From contig NZ_CP135164.1 in the NCBI RefSeq assembly GCF_001940225.2, positions 620,001 to 684,000 of the forward strand: a stretch of 64,000 bases of DNA. Reading direction: 5' to 3'. The stretch comes from Roseburia sp. 499. Lineage in GTDB: Bacteria; Bacillota; Clostridia; Lachnospirales; Lachnospiraceae. The notes under the pieces were generated by a model. It had not been told where the DNA came from. It did not search any database and was given only the letters and a program-made list of their open reading frames with translations. The position numbers and the translations under genes are program-made. Positions 58,146 through 64,000 of the stretch are shown in pieces; position 1 is the first letter of the stretch; the number at the start of each line of letters is the position of its first letter.

Positions 58146-58865
58146 ATGATACGCGGAATTATATTGTACTATTTGAATATCAAGCCGACACACGGTTATG
58201 AGATACAACAATTCATTCATCTGTCTGGAATTGACCAGTGGACGCGCATACAGTCAGGCTCTATCTATTATGCACTTACAAAATTGGAGAAAGAGAAAAA
58301 TATTGCGGTATTGCGTGAAGAACGTACCGGCTCCAGGGTGCGAAAGATATACCGAATTACGGAACAGGGAAAGGAAACACTTCAGAAGGAAATGCAGCAA
58401 GAACTGGCGACCCCTCTATTTCAAGTTGGTTCGTCTAAGTTTATTACTGCTCCAATTCTTTCAAGTCTTTCTGAAGAAGAGATGGAAAAAATTCTTTCAA
58501 AACATATTAAGGAGCTGCAGGAATTGCAGGAATACTGGGAAATCTGGAGTGAGAAGAAGAATACAGAAGACAAGTATGGACTGACGAAACTTAGTTTTCA
58601 AATGTCTATCGATTCTATAAAACAGCAGATAGCGTGGCATAAGGAGTTATTGCAACACCTTGATTATTACAAGAAAGAAGCCATGGCAATGGAAAGCATG
58701 ATAGCATCCTTTGATGCGGATAGTATCAAGGAATTGGAGGAGTCTTCCGGAAAAGAAGAACAGTTAGAGTTGTTAAATAGTATTAAAAATGCAGTAACAG
58801 AAAATCCGGAACAGGCATTGGAGAATATCAATTTATTGATGCAGCAGATAAAAAATCAGAACTAA
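58146..58865 (+). CDS. PadR-family transcriptional regulator
   Basis: A 239-residue regulator. The N-terminal winged helix reads ILYYLNIKPTHGYEIQQFIHLSGIDQWTRIQSGSIYYALTKLEKEKNIAVLREERTGSRVRKIYRITEQGKETL, and the C-terminal Vir_C_2-like domain is a long helical region (about 95-239). PadR proteins often repress adjacent ABC exporters, and the three identical-type operators support this here. GAGGTAGG precedes the ATG. Confidence 0.92.
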   Translation: MIRGIILYYLNIKPTHGYEIQQFIHLSGIDQWTRIQSGSIYYALTKLEKEKNIAVLREERTGSRVRKIYRITEQGKETLQKEMQQELATPLFQVGSSKFITAPILSSLSEEEMEKILSKHIKELQELQEYWEIWSEKKNTEDKYGLTKLSFQMSIDSIKQQIAWHKELLQHLDYYKKEAMAMESMIASFDADSIKELEESSGKEEQLELLNSIKNAVTENPEQALENINLLMQQIKNQN

Positions 58866-58868
58866 AAG

Positions 58869-58900
58869 CATGGAAACCTTGAATGGTTTCCAATACTTTT
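58869..58900 (+). terminator. Terminator between padR and the ABC operon
   Basis: TGGAAACC and GGTTTCCA arms with a short loop, followed by a T-rich tract. It lets the ABC genes be driven separately, or by partial read-through. Confidence 0.7.
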
Positions 58901-58910
58901 AAAATAAATA

Positions 58911-58922
58911 TCCAACATTGGA
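58911..58922. promoter_or_regulatory. PadR operator upstream of the ABC genes
   Basis: TCCAACATTGGA, identical to the second operator at the padR promoter (58117-58128). Confidence 0.85.
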
Positions 58923-58956
58923 TAAACAAGATTAAGTATCAGAAAGGAAGAAAGAG

Positions 58957-59715
58957 ATGGAAAAAAGACAGTTAAGAGTGGACAAACTTACAAAATACTT
59001 TGATAACAAGGAGGTGGTAAAGGGGATTTCATTTGAAGTAAAGGAGGGAGAGATGATAGGTTTTCTCGGTGCAAATGGTGCAGGAAAGACCACAAGTATA
59101 CGAATGATAACAGGGTTATTAAAACGTGATGGAGGAGAGATTACTTATCATGGAGCCGGAATAGAAAAGAATTATAAGGCTTATCAGCGCGAGATTGGAG
59201 TGGTTCCACAGGATATTGCTCTTTATAATGATATGAATGCTTATGACAATGTTAAGTTTTTTTGTTCCCTGTATGGATTTAAGGGAAAGGAATTGGCAGC
59301 AAGAGTGGAAGAGGCTCTTCGTTTTGTGGGGTTGTGGGAACATCGAAAGGAATCTCCGAAGAAATATTCAGGAGGAATGAAACGTAGATTAAATATTGCC
59401 TGTGCTATAGCTCATACGCCGAAGCTCTTAATTATGGATGAGCCGACGGTCGGAATTGACCCCCAATCAAGAAATCATATCATGGAGGCAATACGAGAGT
59501 TGAACAGAAGGGGAGCAACGGTTATTTATGTATCTCATTACATGGAAGAGATAGAAACATTATGTGACCGGATTATTCTGATGGATCATGGAAGTATCAT
59601 AGAGGATTGCAGTAAAGAGGCGTTAAAGGAAAAATATGCAAAGAAGGGCCTGCGAAATCTGGAAGATATATTTTTGGATATTACCGGAACAGAGCTCAGA
59701 GATGAGGTGAATTAG
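58957..59715 (+). CDS. ABC transporter ATP-binding protein
   Basis: A 252-residue ATPase of the multidrug/bacteriocin exporter type. It has Walker A GANGAGKTT (about 38-46), Q-loop VPQDIALYNDM, signature YSGGMKRRLNIACA, Walker B LLIMDEPTVGIDPQSR and H-loop VSHYMEE. It is close in sequence to the ATPase at 25150 (GMKRRLNIACA..., GIDPQSRN), so the two exporters are paralogous. First gene of the PadR-controlled operon. Confidence 0.94.
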   Translation: MEKRQLRVDKLTKYFDNKEVVKGISFEVKEGEMIGFLGANGAGKTTSIRMITGLLKRDGGEITYHGAGIEKNYKAYQREIGVVPQDIALYNDMNAYDNVKFFCSLYGFKGKELAARVEEALRFVGLWEHRKESPKKYSGGMKRRLNIACAIAHTPKLLIMDEPTVGIDPQSRNHIMEAIRELNRRGATVIYVSHYMEEIETLCDRIILMDHGSIIEDCSKEALKEKYAKKGLRNLEDIFLDITGTELRDEVN

Positions 59716-59716
59716 A

Positions 59717-60481
59717 ATGGCAGCATTTATGGCAGAGTTAAAAATGAATATCAGGCGGCGGCTGTGTGACGGATTTGCAGTAGGTTATAATATTGTTTTT
59801 CCGGTAATTATGATAGGTGTGCTTGGTGTATTATGTCGTAATTTTTCCCATGGTGGAATCAGTAGTTATCAATATTATACCGTTGTAATGGTTCCGTTCT
59901 GTACAGTAATGGCATTGATTACAGCAGCATATGCAGGAAAAGATGATGCATATGCAAAGACTGCGGAACGTGTCTTACTGTCCCCCATTTCCGTAGGAGA
60001 GCTTGTGGCAGCAAAAATAATATCATGTACCTTTGTAATTTTTTTCTGTAGTATTGTGACCTTTGTTGGAGCAGCTTTTGTTACCGGAATAGACCTTTAC
60101 GGGATTGGGAAAATCATACTGTTGTATCTGGGATTAGCCTATGCTACAACAGCATTGGGAACTTGTATCGGACTTGGAATGAAGAACTTTATGGTGGTAA
60201 AAAATGTGATAAATATTCCAATCTGTCTTTTGGGAATTTTAGGAGGTGTATTTTTCCCAATGGGAACCTTTCATAAGTTTGGTCAGATGGCAATAAATTT
60301 GTCTCCATTCTATTGGATAGACAGGAGCATTTTTCTTATGCTGTATGACAGAAAAAGTGAGAGTATTTTGTTTGTTAGCGGAGTCCTGTTCTTAGCAGGA
60401 ATTGTATGTAGTCTGTTAGCCGTATGCACATTTCAGAAAGGAGAGTATTGTAATGGCAGTTTACCAGGTTATGAACAATAA
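59717..60481 (+). CDS. ABC-2 type transporter permease
   Basis: A 254-residue permease with about six transmembrane helices and the ABC-2 pattern (LGTCIGLGMKNFMVVKNVINIPICLLGILGGVFFPMGTFHKFGQMAINLSPFYWIDRSIF, the conserved loop before the last helix). The ATG is two bases after the ATPase stop, and the end overlaps the next permease by 29 bases. Confidence 0.9.
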   Translation: MAAFMAELKMNIRRRLCDGFAVGYNIVFPVIMIGVLGVLCRNFSHGGISSYQYYTVVMVPFCTVMALITAAYAGKDDAYAKTAERVLLSPISVGELVAAKIISCTFVIFFCSIVTFVGAAFVTGIDLYGIGKIILLYLGLAYATTALGTCIGLGMKNFMVVKNVINIPICLLGILGGVFFPMGTFHKFGQMAINLSPFYWIDRSIFLMLYDRKSESILFVSGVLFLAGIVCSLLAVCTFQKGEYCNGSLPGYEQ

Positions 60482-61286
60482 TTTGAAGAGAGTTTTTCAA
60501 AATAAAATGACATACATATGGATGCTTGTAATTCCTATTGCTATTGGTCTGTTTGGAATATTTGGTTATAGAATCACAGAAAAGAGTATTCGAGTAGGAA
60601 TCATTGAGAATCAAGGAAATGCAGAGATATTGGAAAAACTGGGAAAATTGGAGAATATTCAATATCAGATAGCAGATAAAGATACGATTCATACCGAGCA
60701 GATTATGGGAAAATACCAGTATGTCATAGATATAGATGAAATAGAGAAAGCGAATGCTGTAATAAATGAGCTTGAAAAAGTCACAGAAGCAAGCGAGAAT
60801 ACCAATCCGTTATCAGCATCAGCGCGAATGGCAGCTATGCTGATGACGGCATATATGGTCATTGCCACACTATATGCGGCAAAAGTAATTCAGGACAGAG
60901 ATATGGGAGTCATTGAGCGTTTTTGTCTGGCCGGGGAAAAGAGACTTAGTTATTTTGGGGGATATGTGGTATCCACAGTAGTGATTGTAGGAATACAGAT
61001 AGGAATCGCATTTCTTTTGCTGTCAGTGTTGGACAAGGATTTTTTACCTGATATGAGAATAAAATTGCTGGCAGCAGTTATGATTACAGGAATCACTACC
61101 CTATATGGTGTAATTCATGCATTTTTATACAAAAAGGAGATGACAGCGAATATTATGTCTTCCTCTGTGGCAATTTTATTGTCAATATTAGGAGGAACCT
61201 TTGTAGCAGTGGAAAAAATGCCAATGGTACTTCAACAGATAAGCTTAATCAGCCCTGTTCGGTGGCTTTTGGAAATAATAGGGTAA
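60453..61286 (+). CDS. ABC-2 type transporter permease
   Basis: A 277-residue permease. Helix 1 (about 22-40) is followed by a short outer domain (about 45-125) and five helices. Its C-terminal part (GGTFVAVEKMPMVLQQISLISPVRWLLEIIG) matches the ABC-2 conserved end, but stops just after it, so the last helix found in most homologues is missing; the protein may be slightly truncated. GGAGAG precedes the ATG, inside the previous gene. Confidence 0.85.
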   Translation: MAVYQVMNNNLKRVFQNKMTYIWMLVIPIAIGLFGIFGYRITEKSIRVGIIENQGNAEILEKLGKLENIQYQIADKDTIHTEQIMGKYQYVIDIDEIEKANAVINELEKVTEASENTNPLSASARMAAMLMTAYMVIATLYAAKVIQDRDMGVIERFCLAGEKRLSYFGGYVVSTVVIVGIQIGIAFLLLSVLDKDFLPDMRIKLLAAVMITGITTLYGVIHAFLYKKEMTANIMSSSVAILLSILGGTFVAVEKMPMVLQQISLISPVRWLLEIIG

Positions 61287-61293
61287 GAGATAT

Positions 61294-62265
61294 TTACCCT
61301 ATTGATTCCAAAAATTCAAATACCGTATCATAATATGTTTTCGGGTCCTTATCTACGGATTGTGCATGTCCTGCACCCGGAACAATCAGCAGTTCCTTTT
61401 CTCCATCGGCGGCCTCATACAGTTCATATGCCATATCCACCGGAACCATGTCATCTTCTTCCCCGTGGATAATGAGAACCGGAAGGTTGGTCTTTTTTAC
61501 AGCCTCAAGTGCAGAGGCATCTTTTAAGTCATAACCACCCCGGAGTTGAAGTACCAGATTCATACTGTCTAATAGAGGAAAAGAAGGAAGCCCGAACCAA
61601 TCCTTCATCTGTTTGGCGAACATGCTGTAAGCATCTGTGTAGGCACAGTCACTGACGATAGCAGATACCTGGGAAGGAAGAGTTTCACCGGACATCATTA
61701 AGGCACAGGAAGCTCCCATGGATTGTCCGTGAATGATGATTTCAGCCTCCGGGTCACGGGCAAGGATTTCGTTTAGCCAGAGCATGTTGTCTAGTCGGTC
61801 TGTCCATCCCATACCGATAAAGTCTCCTTCACTTTCTCCGCTACAGCGCATATCGGGTACCAGTGCATGATAGCCTCTTTGGACATACTGGCAGGCAATG
61901 GGGTAAAGTTCCTCTTTCCAACCTGTATAACCGTGAAGGAGCAGCACCCACTTATGGCTTTCTTCTTCAGGAGAAAAAGTAACGGCTTTGAACAAGTAAT
62001 CATCTTCTGAAGTAAGACTGAGCTTTTCGTAGGAAGCTGTTTCTAACCATTCTTTTGTCTCCTGTATGGCAGCAGCATGATTATTCTGAATATCGCTGGT
62101 TTGCACCAGAGCTTTTACAGCAGTCTCCGTCACTTCTTCGAAGGCCTCTGTTTTTTCCATAAAAGAAGGAACCAGTGCCAGACTTACGGCAAAATAGCAT
62201 ATTGTCCAATGTAATATAAAAAGAAGAAGTAAGATAACCAGTAATATGTTTCGACATTTTTTCAT
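61294..62265 (-). CDS. Membrane-anchored alpha/beta hydrolase
   Basis: A 323-residue enzyme. An N-terminal transmembrane helix (about 6-28) anchors the domain outside. VLLLHGYTGWKEELYPIACQYVQRGYHALVPDMRCSGES gives the oxyanion region, GQSMGASCALMM the nucleophile Ser elbow, HGEEDDMVPVDMAYELY the Asp and GAGHAQS the His. The fold matches the S9-like/BAAT-like esterase group of Firmicutes. It converges on the ABC operon with an eight-base gap, with AGGAG before its ATG. It and the upstream AraC gene (5-base gap) are probably one operon. Confidence 0.9.
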   Translation of the reverse strand: MKKCRNILLVILLLLFILHWTICYFAVSLALVPSFMEKTEAFEEVTETAVKALVQTSDIQNNHAAAIQETKEWLETASYEKLSLTSEDDYLFKAVTFSPEEESHKWVLLLHGYTGWKEELYPIACQYVQRGYHALVPDMRCSGESEGDFIGMGWTDRLDNMLWLNEILARDPEAEIIIHGQSMGASCALMMSGETLPSQVSAIVSDCAYTDAYSMFAKQMKDWFGLPSFPLLDSMNLVLQLRGGYDLKDASALEAVKKTNLPVLIIHGEEDDMVPVDMAYELYEAADGEKELLIVPGAGHAQSVDKDPKTYYDTVFEFLESIG

Positions 62266-62270
62266 ATGTA

Positions 62271-63143
62271 TCAGCTCCTGTTACGAAATGCAGTTGGTGT
62301 GCAGTCATATTTTCTCTTGAATAATCGATTAAAATAGGAAAGATTGTCAAATCCTGTTTCAGCAGCTATATTTACAATAGAATCGGACGATGAAATAAGA
62401 AGCCTTGCTGCCATGGTAAGCCGATAATCATTCAAGTAGTCCGTAAAAGAAACGGCCATATTATTCTTAAAAAACTTCATAAAATGTGATTGGGAAAATC
62501 CACAGATTTCTGCAGCATCCGCAACGGAAATTTTGTCACTGTAATTAGTTTCTACATATTTTAATATATCCTTTAGGCGGTCAAGAGACTTGTTCTGGTG
62601 ACTGGGTAAAGGTTTCTTTATAAAAGAATTTAAGGCGTAGAAAAAGGTAAATAATTGCCCTTTAATAGCAAGCTCATAGCCGGGGGCGAAGGATTTACAA
62701 ATATTGTCCATAGTATCCAGGCAGTTTGAAAGAATCGGGTAAACAGAAGAATCCGGGGTATAGTGGTTCCAGATGCCAATCTGACGCTGAAGTAAAGGTT
62801 GAAAGAATTTTTCCGTACAAGTATCTCCTTGAACTGCCATCAACATATTAAGTTGAAAAATGATATTTTCGTACTCCATGGATTGTTCTTCAAATTGTTC
62901 AATGGAATGAAGCTGTCCGGGAGGGACTACGATAATATCACCTTGATTTGCCACAATAGGAGCAAGATCCACCGTGATGCGTCCTTGTCCTTTCTTTATA
63001 TATATAATTTCCATATCATTATGCCAATGAGCGGGAACCAATGGAAAGTCCAGTGGAATACTGCAAAGATAAATGTTAAATGGAAAATCTGCTAATCCGT
63101 GGGACTTAATCTCCTGTGTGTTTTCATATTCTAATATGTTCAA
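62271..63143 (-). CDS. AraC-family transcriptional regulator
   Basis: A 290-residue regulator. The start is TTG at 63143 (AAAAGGAG eight bases upstream), reading NILEYENTQEIKSHG. An AraC-type cupin domain (about 15-150: VPAHWHNDMEIIYIKKGQGRITVDLAP and PPGQLHSIEQFEE) is followed by the double HTH of about 100 residues (LKYVETNYSDKISVADAAEICGFSQSHFMKFFKNNMAVSFTDYLNDYRLTMAARLLISSSDSIVNIAAETGFDNLSYFNRLFKRKYDCTPTAFR). The likely ligand is a sugar. It is divergent from glgP, so it may regulate that gene or the downstream hydrolase. Confidence 0.93.
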   Translation of the reverse strand: MNILEYENTQEIKSHGLADFPFNIYLCSIPLDFPLVPAHWHNDMEIIYIKKGQGRITVDLAPIVANQGDIIVVPPGQLHSIEQFEEQSMEYENIIFQLNMLMAVQGDTCTEKFFQPLLQRQIGIWNHYTPDSSVYPILSNCLDTMDNICKSFAPGYELAIKGQLFTFFYALNSFIKKPLPSHQNKSLDRLKDILKYVETNYSDKISVADAAEICGFSQSHFMKFFKNNMAVSFTDYLNDYRLTMAARLLISSSDSIVNIAAETGFDNLSYFNRLFKRKYDCTPTAFRNRS

Positions 63144-63338
63144 ATAAATCGCTCCTTTTAAATTTGAATGTACCCATATTAAATGATATTGCGTTTAAGA
63201 TGATAGTATTGTACTATATTATGCTATCATATTGCAAGAAAAATGAAAAAAATAAGGCTATAATGTACCCATAAGATAAAAAAAGAACACAAGACCCAGC
63301 GTCTTAAATTATCAATTTATTATTCTAGGAGGATAAAA
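63144..63338. promoter_or_regulatory. Divergent intergenic region between araC-type gene and glgP
   Basis: A TATAAT -10 for glgP at 63259-63264 has no good -35 at normal spacing, which would fit an activator-dependent promoter. The 12-base direct repeat AATGTACCCATA occurs at 63167-63178 and 63262-63273. An inverted repeat ATGATAG/CTATCAT spans 63200-63230. These are candidate sites for the AraC-type protein. Confidence 0.5.
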
Positions 63339-64000
63339 ATGAAGGTAAAAGAATTACTGGAAAAACAGTGTGGTAAGACAGTTGCTCAGTGCAGCAATGA
63401 AGAACTTTACTACGGATTACTTGCAGTAGTAAAAGAGTTAGCAAAAGAAAAAGAAAGCAATGCAGGAAAGAAGAAAATTTATTATATTTCCGCAGAATTC
63501 TTAATCGGAAAATTATTATCCAATAACTTGATTAACTTAGGAATTTATGATGAAGTTGCTGAACTTTTTGCTGAAAATGGAAAAGACATCAACTTAATCG
63601 AGCAGGTTGAGCCGGAACCATCTTTAGGAAATGGTGGATTAGGACGTCTTGCAGCATGTTTCTTAGACTCCATGGCAACTCTTGGATTAAACGGAGACGG
63701 TATCGGATTAAACTACCACTTCGGATTATTCTTACAGAAATTTGAAGATCGTTTACAGAAAGAAAACAAGAATCCTTGGATCGAAGAGCAGAGCTGGCTT
63801 ACAAAGACTGATGTAACATATCCGGTACAGTTCGGTGGATTTACAGTACAGTCCAGAATGTATGACTTAGATGTAACAGGATTTGAAAACAGAACCAACA
63901 AATTACATTTATTTGATATTGAAACAATCGATGAAAGCTTAGTAGGAGATGGAATCGATTTCGATAAAGAAGACATTAAGAAGAACTTGACATTATTCTT
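63339..64000 (+). CDS. glgP: Glycogen/starch/alpha-glucan phosphorylase, N-terminal part (3' end outside window)
   Basis: The frame is open from ATG 63339 (AGGAGG at good spacing) to the end, giving 220 residues. [65 protein letters not shown] and the N-terminal activation/dimer region of GT35 phosphorylases are clear. The enzyme releases glucose-1-phosphate from alpha-1,4-glucans. The PLP lysine lies in the part outside the window. The amylase-family gene at 41.3 kb could act in the same pathway. Confidence 0.95.
   Translation, partial: MKVKELLEKQCGKTVAQCSNEELYYGLLAVVKELAKEKESNAGKKKIYYISAEFLIGKLLSNNLINLGIYDEVAELFAENGKDINLIEQVEPEPSLGNGGLGRLAACFLDSMATLGLNGDGIGLNYHFGLFLQKFEDRLQKENKNPWIEEQSWLTKTDVTYPVQFGGFTVQSRMYDLDVTGFENRTNKLHLFDIETIDESLVGDGIDFDKEDIKKNLTLF

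Overview
The window looks like chromosome of a low-GC, spore-forming Gram-positive of the class Clostridia, probably family Lachnospiraceae. This rests on the gene content (a SleC-like spore cortex-lytic protein, a CIRCE-controlled clpB, a ThrE-type split exporter, an AraC gene beside glgP), the AT-rich codon use, strong AGGAGG ribosome-binding sites and TTGACA/TATAAT promoters. Genus is not resolvable by eye. No tRNA, rRNA, CRISPR array or prophage structural genes were found.

Layout. 1-1.6 kb: end of an ABC-2 exporter and a small membrane protein. 1.7-6.9 kb: one-direction run thyA, folA, AEC carrier, ilvB, ilvN, cysteine hydrolase. 7.0-8.3 kb: a repeat-built coiled-coil protein and a flavin reductase-like protein. 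8.7-17.2 kb: a SleC-like gene split by a 7.17-kb integrated element (9401-16568). The element carries a SHOCT protein, a tyrosine recombinase, a phased 10-bp repeat array, a possible replication protein, a small unknown protein, a serine recombinase-like protein lacking its catalytic serine, a small ORF and a large serine recombinase. 17.3-22.2 kb: EAL signalling protein, EamA transporter, small unknown gene, ArsR-DUF2087 regulator. 22.2-25 kb: clpB under CIRCE. 25.1-31.6 kb: ABC exporter with two-component system and DUF5808 protein. 31.6-32.3 kb: minus-strand gene broken by an in-frame TAG. 32.4-40.7 kb: polysaccharide deacetylase, rarA, aminotransferase, membrane MutS-like ATPase, small alarmone synthetase, MBL-fold protein, split threonine/serine exporter. 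40.6-44.4 kb (minus): XRE regulator, amylase-family enzyme, proC, crotonase. 44.7-51.5 kb: accessory module of three small helical proteins (WXG100/YwqH-YwqI style), a 565-residue unknown and two tandem leucine-rich-repeat surface proteins. 51.6-54.4 kb: complete IS66-family element. 54.5-63.1 kb: MarR-MATE, alpha/beta hydrolase with TetR, PadR with ABC exporter, a second hydrolase and an AraC regulator. 63.3 kb to the end: start of glgP.

Most striking: the two ends of the 7.17-kb element share GGTA, and removing one copy plus the element rejoins the SleC-like frame exactly (227 + 194 codons, ...TEW|YRNKG...). The insertion could simply inactivate the gene. By analogy with the skin element in sigK and SP-beta in spsM of Bacillus, it could instead be excised in the mother cell during sporulation. 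The element shows a shared palindromic operator at divergent promoters, a dyad-symmetric attP when the circle is reconstructed, and an integrase whose C-terminus depends on whether the element is integrated. The second region worth following is the 44.7-51.5 kb small-helical-protein/LRR locus.

Several regulator-target pairs can be read from shared operators: TetR with the 56.4-kb hydrolase, PadR with the 59-61 kb ABC operon, MarR with its own MATE operon, and HrcA (not in the window) with clpB.
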